DNA of 64,000 nucleotides, taken from the NCBI GenBank assembly GCA_050633285.1, contig JBOEGG010000002.1, positions 62,001-126,000 on the forward strand. Direction: 5' to 3'. Position 1 is the first letter of the stretch. Each line of letters starts with the position of its first letter. The position numbers and the translations under genes are program-made. This DNA comes from UBA1672 sp050633285. Its GTDB lineage: Bacteria; Pseudomonadota; Alphaproteobacteria; Micavibrionales; Micavibrionaceae. The notes under the pieces are model-generated. The model ran no database searches. It was given only the letters and a program-made list of their open reading frames with translations, and had not been told where the DNA came from. Shown piece after piece: positions 31,631 to 40,364 of this stretch.

Positions 31631-33868
31631 TTATAGTTGTATGATCTTTAAACGAAACGAATTTGCAATGACGATTAGAGAAGAACCCGACATTGCAATT
31701 GCGGCTACTAACGGCGTGACCATACCACAAATGGCAAGCGGGATCGCAATCATATTATAAAGTACCGCCAGTATGAAATTCTGTTTAACAAGTTTTTGCG
31801 TCATCACGGATGTTTGATACGCCTCAAGAACAGGGGACAGCTTTTCTCCCATGAAAATTATGTCTGCGGCATTCTGCGCCATATCAATGGCACTACCCGG
31901 CGCAATCGATACATCAGCTCCCGCCAGAGCAGGCGCGTCGTTTAGTCCGTCACCAATCATCAAAACCGTATGCCCCTGTTGTTGCATCTGTTCCATAATC
32001 TCAAATTTTTGCGGTGGGGTCTTTTGGGCATAATACTCTGTGATATGCGCAGTCTTTGCGATGTCCTTGGCCACAGCGTCTCTATCACCTGTCAGCATTA
32101 TAGGGCGCAGGTTGTTCTTACGCATTTTATCGATAATATGTGTGGTGTCCGCACGTAAAGTATCTGTGAAGTAAAATGGATATGGTGTTTCACCTTCGAT
32201 AGAAAGCCAGAGCTCTATTCTATCTGTAGAGGGGACATTATCATCGCCGCACCATGATCGACTACCAAGGCGGATAGTTTTTCCCTGATGTATCCCCTCC
32301 ATACCTTTTCCGGCATGCTCGCGGATATTGGTAAAAGGTATAAGGGAGCCGTGATGATGAGCTGCCAATGCCTTTGCCAGTGGATGTGCACTGTGATGCG
32401 CCAAAGAGCTTGCCATTATTGTAATACCTTGCTCATCGTAAATGCCATCAAGAACGGGTTGTCCAAGAGTCATTGTCCCTGTTTTATCAAGAAGGACGGT
32501 ATCGATATCGGCCAGACGCTCTAATGCATCACCGGACTTAACCAGAATACCATGTTTCATTAAACGGCTGGTCGCCAAAACCTGAACAACAGGAACTGCT
32601 AAACCTAAAGCACAAGGGCAGGTGATAATCAAAACAGTAATAGAAATCATTAAGGCATCTTGCCAAAAAAGTCCGCCCAATACCCACCAACCTATAAATG
32701 TCACCGCGGCACATGCATGAACGACAGGGGTATAAAGACGCGCAGCCTTTTCCGCCATACGTACATATCGCGCCTGTCCTTGTCCGGCTTTTTCCATTAA
32801 GCGCACAATTTCAGACAGCAGTGAATCTTCCGCCGCTTTAACCACTTTCACTAATACAGGGGCAGAAAGGTTTAACGTACCCGCATACACATCATCACCT
32901 GTATTTGCGTTTCTCGGTATGCTCTCACCAGTAACAAGAGACGTGTCTATTTCTGTCTGACCCTCAAAAAGTATACCATCAATCGGGAACTTCTCACCTG
33001 TATGTACCTGTACAATCATATCTTCGCGTAAATCACGAATGAGAACGCGTTTGGTGCTTTTGTCAGTTTTATGACCTTCAATGACAGTTGCAAACCCGCT
33101 TAAAGTACTGAGTAAATCAGTCGCGGTAGAACGCGCATTTTTCTTTGCTCTAAAATCAAGATAACGTCCTATTAATAGGAAAAACATAAGCATGACAGCG
33201 GAATCAAAATAGACATGCTCTCCATGATGTATGGTTTCAAATAAACTCATTGTTCCGGCAAGTGTAAGGGCAAGAGAGATAGGCACATCCATATTGGTAT
33301 GACCCGCACGTAATGCGCCAAGAGCAGAGCGAAAGAATGGTCGCCCTGAAAATAATATGGTTGGTAGGGCAATGACGGCCGATATCCAGTGTAAAAAATC
33401 GCGTGTCGCAAGCCCCATAGTTTCAACAGAACTCGTCCATAACCCAACAGAAAGCAACATAATATTCCCCATAGAGAACCCGGCTACTCCAAGGCATAGG
33501 AGTAGAAAGCGTTCTTCTGCCGCGGTGGTGTTCTTTTCCGTTTGTGGGTCATAGGGCTGTACATTATATCCCAAACTTTCAATAAGGGTGACAAATGCAT
33601 TGGCTTGCGCAGTTTCTCCTGCCCACGATAACGATAAGCGACGTGTTGAGAAGTTTAAACGCACATATGTGATATTTTCTATCCGCCCAAGCGCGCTTTC
33701 AATCTTTTGAATACATCCCGCACAATGCACACCACTGACCAAAACGGAAAGGGAGAGCTGCCCATCTTCGTTTTTGTGTACAAGAGTGTCGTAACCACTT
33801 TCTACCGGTATTTCGGGGGTCACTTCACTATGAATTGGTGTGTTGTCTGATATTGTGTGTTGTTCCAT
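31631..33868 (-). CDS. ccoI: copper-exporting P-type ATPase for cbb3 biogenesis
   Basis: P1B-type ATPase (FixI/CtpA group) that delivers copper across the inner membrane for the CuB site of CcoN. Order of features in 745 residues: an N-terminal heavy-metal-binding fold with GVHCAGCIQKIE (about 45), eight membrane helices, the actuator loop LVTGESIPR, the metal-site CPC in ITCPCALGLAVP, the phosphorylation site DKTGTMT and the adenine-binding SAHPLA, then GDGLNDAPALAGADV. The gene overlaps ccoH by 49 nt, so the N-terminus may instead start a little later. CopA-type cytosolic detoxification pumps are similar; the cco context settles the role. Confidence 0.95.
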   Translation of the reverse strand: MEQHTISDNTPIHSEVTPEIPVESGYDTLVHKNEDGQLSLSVLVSGVHCAGCIQKIESALGRIENITYVRLNFSTRRLSLSWAGETAQANAFVTLIESLGYNVQPYDPQTEKNTTAAEERFLLLCLGVAGFSMGNIMLLSVGLWTSSVETMGLATRDFLHWISAVIALPTILFSGRPFFRSALGALRAGHTNMDVPISLALTLAGTMSLFETIHHGEHVYFDSAVMLMFFLLIGRYLDFRAKKNARSTATDLLSTLSGFATVIEGHKTDKSTKRVLIRDLREDMIVQVHTGEKFPIDGILFEGQTEIDTSLVTGESIPRNANTGDDVYAGTLNLSAPVLVKVVKAAEDSLLSEIVRLMEKAGQGQARYVRMAEKAARLYTPVVHACAAVTFIGWWVLGGLFWQDALMISITVLIITCPCALGLAVPVVQVLATSRLMKHGILVKSGDALERLADIDTVLLDKTGTMTLGQPVLDGIYDEQGITIMASSLAHHSAHPLAKALAAHHHGSLIPFTNIREHAGKGMEGIHQGKTIRLGSRSWCGDDNVPSTDRIELWLSIEGETPYPFYFTDTLRADTTHIIDKMRKNNLRPIMLTGDRDAVAKDIAKTAHITEYYAQKTPPQKFEIMEQMQQQGHTVLMIGDGLNDAPALAGADVSIAPGSAIDMAQNAADIIFMGEKLSPVLEAYQTSVMTQKLVKQNFILAVLYNMIAIPLAICGMVTPLVAAIAMSGSSLIVIANSFRLKIIQL

Positions 33869-34296
33869 GTGCTATTCAATCTGGCAAGCCATTTTCCCTG
33901 TAGAGGAAGGGAAAGGCGTGTCTCATAGATACCGTTTTTCTGATGATCCAATGTAACATTAAAATCATGACCATCTTGAACTTGCCGGATAATTTCGGCA
34001 GTAACCGATGCTTTTGTAATCGGCGTACCTTCTACATCTGCAATTTTCCAACGTAAAACACCATCTGCATACGACACTTTTTCTTGTAGGTTTGGCTGTG
34101 TTTCCGCACGTTTTAGTACCTCGTTATACGCCAAGCCTTTCTCGTATGATCTTTCCTCTATCACACCTGTATGCGTATTGAGTGCAAGATACACAAACAG
34201 GGCATCGACACTAAAAAATGTCGCAAAGAAAGCAATGAAATAGAATAAAATCCATTTATCCTTCGGGTCTCGCCTAATGTCTTCGCTCATCTGCAT
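33820..34296 (-). CDS. ccoH: cbb3 assembly protein CcoH/FixH
   Basis: 158-residue protein with one N-terminal membrane helix (WILFYFIAFFATFFSVDALF) and a periplasmic beta domain; the motif VYLALNTHTGVIEERSYEKG with its YxKGLxYN element is typical of FixH. It helps stabilise the assembling oxidase. Start codon lies 6 nt after ccoG; the end overlaps ccoI by 49 nt. The family diverges quickly, so recognition relies on the helix, the NTHTGV...YEKGLAYN motif and location. Confidence 0.9.
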   Translation of the reverse strand: MQMSEDIRRDPKDKWILFYFIAFFATFFSVDALFVYLALNTHTGVIEERSYEKGLAYNEVLKRAETQPNLQEKVSYADGVLRWKIADVEGTPITKASVTAEIIRQVQDGHDFNVTLDHQKNGIYETRLSLPLQGKWLARLNSTWNNTQYQTTHQFIVK

Positions 34297-34302
34297 ATCC
34301 CT

Positions 34303-35745
34303 TTACCTGTTGCGCTCGCTGATAAAGACGCTTTTATAACTATCTGTGATACTTTCCTCATTATCCGTCAAGGTGAAAGTAATGGAGCGCGGTGGTGATG
34401 CAACGACATCGGCACTAACAAAAATGCGATATGTTCCGACGCTGTCTGCGGGTACATAAAGGTTGTTCGCGGTGACATCGCCTGCGGCTTTAACTTTAAT
34501 TTGTGCATTTTCCACGCCATTTACAGTGATATTATATTCACGGTGCTCATGCGTTTTGTTCAAGATTTTAAGTGTATACCCATTACGAATGTCACCATTT
34601 GATAGCTGAACAAAGACAGGGTTACGATCATGTAAAACATTGATCTGAAGAGGCGCGCGTGTAATGAGGGAGTAGAGCATAACACCCCCAACAAGCGCGA
34701 GTATGCTCGCATAATATATTGTCCGAACACGTAAGAATTTAAACTTCTCTTGCCCGCCTTTAATTTCTGCTTCCATATGGTTGGTGGTGTCATAACGGAT
34801 TAATCCGCGCTCTAATCCGACTTTGTCCATGATATTGTTACATGCATCGACACATAGGCCACAGGCAATACATTCCATCTGCAAACCATCGCGAATATCA
34901 ATACCCATCGGGCAAACCTGAACACATGCGGTACAATCAATACAATGCCCACGCCCGTCCCAACTATCACCCTTTTTATGCTTACCACGTGCTTCGCCGC
35001 GTTTTTCGTCATAACCGATAATCAACGTATCCAGATCAAACATCGCAGATTGAAACCGCGAATACGGGCACATATATGTACAGACCTGCTCACGCGAGAA
35101 ACCCGCCATTATGTATGTACTGAATGTCAGACCGGCAATAAACATCAAAACGGTGGGGGACACATCTAACGCGAAGAAGCTCCGTACCAGAGTAGGGGCG
35201 TCATTAAAATACAGAACGAATGAACCTGCCGTACACCAGCCAATAACAATCCAGATAAAATGGGTAAGGGATATCTTCTTGATCTTGTCCCATGTCCATG
35301 GGCCTTCTTGTAGTTTTTTACGGGCATTGCGATCACCTTGCACAATGCGTTCTACCCATACAAATAGGTCTGTCCAAACGGTTTGCGGGCAAAAGTAACC
35401 ACACCATACGCGACCAAACATGCTCGTTACACAAAACAGAGCAATAGCGGCGAGTATGAGAACACCGGTGAGTATGAAAACCTCTTGTGGCCAAATCTCA
35501 ATCCAGAACCAATAAGCACGACTATGGTTCAGGTCAATTAAGACTGCTTGGTCAGGGGCATTAGGGCCGCGATCCCACCGTATGAAGGGGGTGAGGTAGT
35601 AAATCGCGAGGGTAACGATCATCGCAATCCATTTTATGATGCGATATTTACCCCAAACACGCTTGGGGTAAACCTTTTCCTGTTTCGCGAAATACTTTAA
35701 GGCGCCGTCATTATTGTTCGTCTGGCACGATTTCTTGTTCGCCAT
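34303..35745 (-). CDS. ccoG: CcoG/RdxA iron-sulfur membrane protein
   Basis: Polyferredoxin-like membrane protein proposed to reduce copper or act in electron transfer during cbb3 assembly. About five membrane helices occur in the first 270 residues, with CGYFCPQTVWTDLF; two ferredoxin-type cluster sites follow in CIDCTACVQVCPMG and ECIACGLCVDACNN, and VCTYMCPYSRFQ precedes them. The C-terminal third is a periplasmic immunoglobulin-like domain (NGYTLKILNKTHEHREY). I start it at 35745 (480 residues), where GAGGAG lies 7 nt upstream; the frame is open to 35772. It overlaps ccoP by 35 nt. Confidence 0.93.
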   Translation of the reverse strand: MANKKSCQTNNNDGALKYFAKQEKVYPKRVWGKYRIIKWIAMIVTLAIYYLTPFIRWDRGPNAPDQAVLIDLNHSRAYWFWIEIWPQEVFILTGVLILAAIALFCVTSMFGRVWCGYFCPQTVWTDLFVWVERIVQGDRNARKKLQEGPWTWDKIKKISLTHFIWIVIGWCTAGSFVLYFNDAPTLVRSFFALDVSPTVLMFIAGLTFSTYIMAGFSREQVCTYMCPYSRFQSAMFDLDTLIIGYDEKRGEARGKHKKGDSWDGRGHCIDCTACVQVCPMGIDIRDGLQMECIACGLCVDACNNIMDKVGLERGLIRYDTTNHMEAEIKGGQEKFKFLRVRTIYYASILALVGGVMLYSLITRAPLQINVLHDRNPVFVQLSNGDIRNGYTLKILNKTHEHREYNITVNGVENAQIKVKAAGDVTANNLYVPADSVGTYRIFVSADVVASPPRSITFTLTDNEESITDSYKSVFISERNR

Positions 35746-36643
35746 TTTCAGGCTCCTCTTCACCACCACCAAGTTGGTGTAAATAGATCGTAAGTTGTTT
35801 CAGTGTGTTATCACTGAGCCTGTTTTCCCATGCCGGCATGACACCTGCGCGCGCTGTATAAACGGTTTGGTAAACGGTTTCGCGATCACCACCATAAAGC
35901 CAGATTTTATCGGCAAGATTTGGTGCACCATAATCTTGAATACCGCGCCCGTCATCACCATGACATGAAGCACATTGCTCTTCAAAAATCGTTGCGCCTT
36001 GCACGTAATTAGCGTGTTTTTTACCGCCCGATAATGCCAAAACATAATCAACAACTGCGTCAATTTCCTTTGGTGAAAGTAACTCATCTTTACCAAATGC
36101 AGGCATTTGAGATATGCGCGTATCGTCATGCTTCCCACGAATACCATATTGCAATGTTTCATAAATGGCATCAACTGTACCGCCCCATATCCAATCATCA
36201 TCATTCAGGTTGGGATAGCCCTTTGACCCTGTGGCACCGCTGCCGTGGCATGTTGCACAGTTATCTTTAAAGGCAGATTTACCACCCGCAATCGCAAAAG
36301 CATAAAGCGCTTTATCATTACGGATTTCATCCAAAGAGGCACTTTCAAATTTTTCAAGATAGACACGTTGACGGTCAATAATCTCCTGTTGGCTTTCGGC
36401 AAGCTCTTTAAACTGGGTATAGCCGGAAGTTCCCTTTGTTGCACCGTCGGGAGTAGGCCACGTCGGATAAACAACCCAATAGCCGACAGACCATATTATA
36501 GTGACTAACCAAACCCAAACCCACCAACGCGGTAACGGGTTATTTAGTTCCTTCAAACCATCCCATTCATGCCCGGTGGTTTCAACACCGGTTGCCTCAT
36601 CAATGTCTTTGTTTGTTTTCTTTTCGTGTGTGTTATCGCTCAT
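35711..36643 (-). CDS. ccoP: cbb3 oxidase subunit III, dihaem cytochrome c
   Basis: 310-residue membrane-anchored dihaem cytochrome c that hands electrons to CcoO and CcoN. A helix with WVWVWLVTIIWSVGYWVVYP anchors it; the two haem sites are CATCHG (about 133) and CASCHGDDGRG (about 225), with axial methionines plausible in ISQMPAFG and GVMPAWENRL. An acidic tail ends the protein. The ATG overlaps the ccoQ stop by one base. Haem attachment would depend on the System II genes found 9 kb away in this window. Confidence 0.96.
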   Translation of the reverse strand: MSDNTHEKKTNKDIDEATGVETTGHEWDGLKELNNPLPRWWVWVWLVTIIWSVGYWVVYPTWPTPDGATKGTSGYTQFKELAESQQEIIDRQRVYLEKFESASLDEIRNDKALYAFAIAGGKSAFKDNCATCHGSGATGSKGYPNLNDDDWIWGGTVDAIYETLQYGIRGKHDDTRISQMPAFGKDELLSPKEIDAVVDYVLALSGGKKHANYVQGATIFEEQCASCHGDDGRGIQDYGAPNLADKIWLYGGDRETVYQTVYTARAGVMPAWENRLSDNTLKQLTIYLHQLGGGEEEPENGEQEIVPDEQ

Positions 36644-36792
36644 TATTCATTCTCCTCAAGCGGGATCTGCGAATGTTCTTTGTAAAGTTTTTTAGATCCG
36701 GGTCTGAATGTCCATAGGAACATAGCACCGAAAAAAACGACGAAGACCAACAGGCCAATCACGCCGGCATGTGTCGTGATATAATCCATCAT
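36643..36792 (-). CDS. ccoQ: cbb3 oxidase small subunit CcoQ
   Basis: 49-residue single-helix protein missed by length filters. It starts MMDYITTHAG, has the helix VIGLLVFVVFFGAMFLWTF, then RPGSKKLYKEHSQIPL, the typical CcoQ tail. CcoQ stabilises the complex. Its start overlaps the ccoO stop by 4 nt and its stop overlaps the ccoP start by 1 nt. Confidence 0.93.
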   Translation of the reverse strand: MMDYITTHAGVIGLLVFVVFFGAMFLWTFRPGSKKLYKEHSQIPLEENE

Positions 36793-37526
36793 TTTACATC
36801 TCCCTCAACTCTTTGCGCTGCCTCGAAATCAACCATCGTGCCTAAAATCTGTAAATAAGAGATCAGAGCATCCATTTCGGAAATCATGTCCGGTTGACCA
36901 TCAAAGTCGCGCGCATTGACATCCTCGCCATAGCGTTCGATCAGCCCTTCTGTATCAACGCGCTCACCCATGGCCTGTGCTTTGGCATCCTTGACCGCGT
37001 TCTCGACCATTTCATCACTGTAAGGTACGCCAAGAGTGCGCAAAGCGCTCAAATGTCGTTTCAAATCATGAATGCGTGCACCATTATTCATCAGAAATGA
37101 ATAAGACGGCATGATGGATTCAGGAACAAGGTCACGTGGCTCTTTCATATGGCTGACATGCCATTCGTCAGAATACTTCTCTCCGACACGCGCCAGATCA
37201 GGTCCTGTTCTTTTAGAACCCCACTGGAATGGAAAGTCATACATACTCTCCGCTGCCAAAGAGTAGTGACCGTAACGCACGACCTCATCACGAAGAGGGC
37301 GAATTTGTTGCGAGTGACAGTTATAGCAACCTTCACGGATATAGATGTTATATCCCGCCAGTTCCAAAGGTGTATATGGACGTACACCTTCAACCGGTTC
37401 AATGACAGTTTCCTTGCGGAACAGGGGAACGATTTCAATCAATCCACCAATCAGAACCGTAACAATAACAAACCCTAATAATAGAAGAGAGTTCTTCTCT
37501 AATGTTTCGTGTTTATTCCAACTCAT
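36789..37526 (-). CDS. ccoO: cbb3 oxidase subunit II, monohaem cytochrome c
   Basis: 245-residue cytochrome c subunit. One N-terminal helix (LLLLGFVIVTVLIGGLIEIV) anchors it, followed by the haem-binding GCYNCHSQQIRPLRDEV near residue 67 and PESIMPSYSFL, whose methionine is the likely axial ligand. The ending QILGTMVDFEAAQR is typical. Slightly overlaps ccoN (4 nt) upstream and ccoQ downstream. Confidence 0.96.
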   Translation of the reverse strand: MSWNKHETLEKNSLLLLGFVIVTVLIGGLIEIVPLFRKETVIEPVEGVRPYTPLELAGYNIYIREGCYNCHSQQIRPLRDEVVRYGHYSLAAESMYDFPFQWGSKRTGPDLARVGEKYSDEWHVSHMKEPRDLVPESIMPSYSFLMNNGARIHDLKRHLSALRTLGVPYSDEMVENAVKDAKAQAMGERVDTEGLIERYGEDVNARDFDGQPDMISEMDALISYLQILGTMVDFEAAQRVEGDVK

Positions 37527-38995
37527 GCTGCTGCTCCTTGAACACGCTTAGTGCTTTTTTCTTTTTCCTGTTGAAGTTCTTTTTCACAGACATCACCGCG
37601 AATGGTGCGCCAGAAATTATAAACCATAATTAATGCACCCACGAGATAGAGGACACCGCCCATCGCGCGTATCGCATAGAATGGTTTCATCGCCATAACA
37701 CTTTCGACAAAGGAATATTCAAGGAAGCCCATCTCGTCATAAGAGCGCCACATAAGTCCCTGCATAATTCCCGATACCCACATCGCTGCGATATAGAAAA
37801 CAATACCTATTGTCGCAATCCATAAATGCAGACTGATAAGCTTGGTTGAGTACATGCGCTCACGTTCCCATAAATGCGGAACAAGATAGTAAAGAGCTCC
37901 AAAAGTAATAAACCCAACCCAACCAAGTGCGCCGGAATGCACGTGTCCGATTGTCCAGTCAGTGTAGTGGGATAAAGAGTTCACTGCGCGAATAGACATC
38001 AGTGGCCCTTCAAACGTACACATACCGTAGAAGGCCAACGCGATAATCATAAACTGAATAATCGGATCTTCACGAAGCTTATGCCACGCACCGGATAGCG
38101 TCATCGCACCGTTAATCATTCCCCCCCATGATGGCATCCAAAGGATGATAGAGAATGTCATGCCCAATGTTTGCGCCCAGTCAGGTAAAGCGGTGTAGTG
38201 CAAATGGTGCGGCCCTGCCCAGATATAAATAAAGATCAAAGACCAGAAGTGAACAATAGACAAACGGTATGAAAACACCGGACGATTGGCTTGTTTAGGA
38301 ATGAAATAATACATCATCCCTAGGAAACCGGCAGTTAAGAAAAAGCCAACCGCGTTATGCCCGTACCACCACTGGATCATCGCACTTTGTACGCCAGAGA
38401 AAATGGAATAGCTCTTTGCACCGACAATCTCGACAGGGATAGATATATTATTCCCGACATGCAAGATGGCAACGGTAATGATAAACGACAGATAAAACCA
38501 GTTCGCAACATAAAGGTGCGGTTCTTTACGCTTAACAATGGTCATCATATAAACCAGAAGATAAGCAACCCAAACAATCGTTAACCATAAATCCGCATAC
38601 CATTCAGGCTCTGCATATTCTTTACTCTGTGTCACACCAAGGATATATCCTAAAGCCGCGATCACAATGAAAAGCTGATACCCCCAGAATGTGAAAATGG
38701 GTAGGTGAAAACGATCACCCCATAAACGCACACCACATGTGCGTTGTGCGATGAAGTAACTTGTCCCTATCAGGGCATTACCACCAAACGCAAAAATCAC
38801 GGCAGATGTATGCACAGGTCTTAAACGCCCGAAACTAAGCCACGGCTCAATATTCAGGTCAGGAAAGACCATTTGTGTTGCAATAAAAACACCGGCGGCA
38901 AAGCCAACAATACCCCAAAATATAGTTGCGAGCGTGAAAAGCTTCACGATATCGTAATTATAGTTAGGGCCTTCGGATGGAGAGGTTACGTTCAT
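37523..38995 (-). CDS. ccoN: cbb3 cytochrome c oxidase subunit I
   Basis: Catalytic subunit reducing oxygen with high affinity at a haem b3-CuB centre. 490 residues with about 12 helices; HTSAVIFAFGGNALIGTS includes a low-spin haem histidine, WWYGHNAVGFFLTAGFLG and GPHHLHYTALPDWAQ hold the CuB histidines, and WTIGHVHSGALGWVG carries the remaining haem ligands. I choose the ATG at 38995 because AAGGA lies 7 nt upstream; the frame opens at 39019. It follows the TauE/SafE-like gene by 24 nt, so it belongs to the same transcript behind the FNR box at 39794. Expression under low oxygen is expected. Confidence 0.96.
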   Translation of the reverse strand: MNVTSPSEGPNYNYDIVKLFTLATIFWGIVGFAAGVFIATQMVFPDLNIEPWLSFGRLRPVHTSAVIFAFGGNALIGTSYFIAQRTCGVRLWGDRFHLPIFTFWGYQLFIVIAALGYILGVTQSKEYAEPEWYADLWLTIVWVAYLLVYMMTIVKRKEPHLYVANWFYLSFIITVAILHVGNNISIPVEIVGAKSYSIFSGVQSAMIQWWYGHNAVGFFLTAGFLGMMYYFIPKQANRPVFSYRLSIVHFWSLIFIYIWAGPHHLHYTALPDWAQTLGMTFSIILWMPSWGGMINGAMTLSGAWHKLREDPIIQFMIIALAFYGMCTFEGPLMSIRAVNSLSHYTDWTIGHVHSGALGWVGFITFGALYYLVPHLWERERMYSTKLISLHLWIATIGIVFYIAAMWVSGIMQGLMWRSYDEMGFLEYSFVESVMAMKPFYAIRAMGGVLYLVGALIMVYNFWRTIRGDVCEKELQQEKEKSTKRVQGAAA

Positions 38996-39019
38996 TGTTT
39001 TTTCCTTCGACAAAACCAT

Positions 39020-39733
39020 TTATTCCAAAATCATTATTCCTGCGAGTGCAAGCAGCCATAAACTACTTAAAACCATAGCGCCTTGTGAGGCACGGTTTGC
39101 AAGGGCAGGGTATTTATGTTTGAGGGTACTCCCTCCAACAGATACGAGTATAAGTGCCGGCATTGTCCCAATGGCGAATGCCGCCATTGAAAAACCGGCA
39201 TGCAATGCGTCTTGTGCAGATGCAGACGCCAAGAGTGCGGAAACCACCATGCCACAAGGCATAAAGCCAAGAAGCATACCAAGTATATAGCGCCCGAATA
39301 TGCCTTGTGCCTTCATAAGTTTCTTTGAAGTCTTGGCAATAAAACGATAGGGCACACCCATCTTAATATCCGCCGCCCATGGGAAAAGGGATGCAAGGCG
39401 TGGAAAGGCACTAACCATGAAAATAACAGCGGCCAGAACCAACATTGGAACGGCGACTAACGTTTTCATATCTGAAAAAACAAATGCGATATTAATAAGT
39501 GAGTTGATAAGTACCGCCATGACCACATACGTAGTCATCCGTCCCATATGATAGGGGAGTAATAATACAGAGCGTAACCGCCCCAATGACACATGGTTTT
39601 TGGTTTGTGCCATGACGAACGGTGAGCACATACCAACACAATGCGTAAAACCGCCCATTAGCCCCGCTAAAAACAGGCTGAATGGCAGTCCGTAAGACGT
39701 GCTGAATTCATGAATGCATTGTCCAATAGTCAT
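39020..39733 (-). CDS. TauE/SafE-like (UreH-type) membrane protein of the cco locus
   Basis: 237-residue polytopic protein with about six helices. The motif GLMGGFTHCVGMCSPFV near residue 32, with two cysteines and a histidine in the first helix pair, is a hallmark of the small sulfite-exporter/UreH-like proteins that accompany cco and copper genes and which likely handle a metal ion or heme-copper cofactor. The second half repeats the pattern with LGFMPCGMVVSALLAS, giving a symmetrical CG/MC pair. I begin at 39733; a longer frame to 39778 has no good start. It is the first gene of the transcript running through the cbb3 genes, with the FNR box 61 nt upstream. Actual transport substrate is unknown; copper is my preferred guess. 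Confidence 0.8.
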   Translation of the reverse strand: MTIGQCIHEFSTSYGLPFSLFLAGLMGGFTHCVGMCSPFVMAQTKNHVSLGRLRSVLLLPYHMGRMTTYVVMAVLINSLINIAFVFSDMKTLVAVPMLVLAAVIFMVSAFPRLASLFPWAADIKMGVPYRFIAKTSKKLMKAQGIFGRYILGMLLGFMPCGMVVSALLASASAQDALHAGFSMAAFAIGTMPALILVSVGGSTLKHKYPALANRASQGAMVLSSLWLLALAGIMILE

Positions 39734-39793
39734 CGTGACATACTCTGATTCGTATACTATGCGTATGTTTACGGGCACTCTGAATGAGATGCA

Positions 39794-39807
39794 TTGACCT
39801 AGGTCAA
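39794..39807. promoter_or_regulatory. perfect FNR/FixK-type palindrome before the cbb3 operon
   Basis: TTGACCTAGGTCAA is a perfect 14-bp palindrome of the TTGA-N6-TCAA class. Its centre lies about 67 nt before the first ATG of the minus-strand operon; a class II promoter with the box at -41.5 would start transcription near 39759. Confidence 0.75.
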
Positions 39808-39810
39808 TTT

Positions 39811-39844
39811 TGAAATGGTAGAATGTATAAATCCAACCATTTCA
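39811..39844. promoter_or_regulatory. inverted repeat beside the cbb3 FNR box
   Basis: TGAAATGGT (39811-39819) and ACCATTTCA (39836-39844) are perfect 9-bp arms, 16 nt apart, three bases from the FNR box on the upstream side. No U-run follows on either strand, so an ordinary terminator is unlikely. It could be an upstream operator of the cbb3 promoter, or a weak 3' structure for the converging side of the ArsC-like gene. Confidence 0.4.
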
Positions 39845-39880
39845 TTTGGACGAATGTATTTCTATAGGGCGACTACGGGA

Positions 39881-40225
39881 TTATTTGAAAATTGAGGCAT
39901 ATTCTACATCCTTAAAACCAAGGTGAATTTCTTGATTATGGATCAATAAAGGACGTTTGATAAGGGACGGGTTGTCTATGGCCGCTTGAACGGCACTATC
40001 TTCATTCATAGAGGATTTGATATCATCGGCTAATTTTCGCCATGTTGTGCCGCGGCGGTTAATAACACTCTCCCACCCATATGTTTTGATCGCATCGCGT
40101 AATACAGATTCATCTGCGCCATCTTTTTTATAGTCACAAAAAACATATGATATGCCTTGGTTGTCCAACCATTTAAAAGCCTTTTTCATAGTGTCACAAT
40201 TTTTAATGCCATAAATCTGCGTCAT
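39881..40225 (-). CDS. ArsC/Spx-family reductase, YffB-like
   Basis: 114-residue thioredoxin-fold protein. Cys10 in IYGIKNCDTMKKAFKWL is the conserved catalytic cysteine of the ArsC family but the next cysteine, part of a CxxC in Spx, is missing; RGTTWRKL, NPSLIKRPLLI and HLGF match the YffB/ArsC-like branch. These act as glutathione-dependent thiol reductases in some species; genuine arsenate reduction needs additional residues that I do not see. No ars genes are nearby. It may be monocistronic. Confidence 0.85.
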   Translation of the reverse strand: MTQIYGIKNCDTMKKAFKWLDNQGISYVFCDYKKDGADESVLRDAIKTYGWESVINRRGTTWRKLADDIKSSMNEDSAVQAAIDNPSLIKRPLLIHNQEIHLGFKDVEYASIFK

Positions 40226-40258
40226 GATGCCTGCCTTGCTTTTAAAAAAAGAATATAA

Positions 40259-40276
40259 ACATAGAATTACCTATGT
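40259..40276. promoter_or_regulatory. short inverted repeat between the ArsC-like and Atm1-like genes
   Basis: ACATAG (40259-40264) and CTATGT (40271-40276) form a perfect 6-bp inverted repeat with a 6-nt spacer, in the 139-nt divergent region. It could be an operator. No regulator can be named. Confidence 0.3.
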
Positions 40277-40364
40277 AAGAAGCAAATAACGCTGTCCGAA
40301 AGTAAATACAAACGGCTAGGAATATGCTAAGACCATAACTTCTCTATAAATCTGGGTGAAGCGT

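Noticed and set aside
39881..40225. True arsenate reductase
   Set aside because: Only the single family cysteine is seen and no ars genes are nearby; called an ArsC-like thiol reductase instead.
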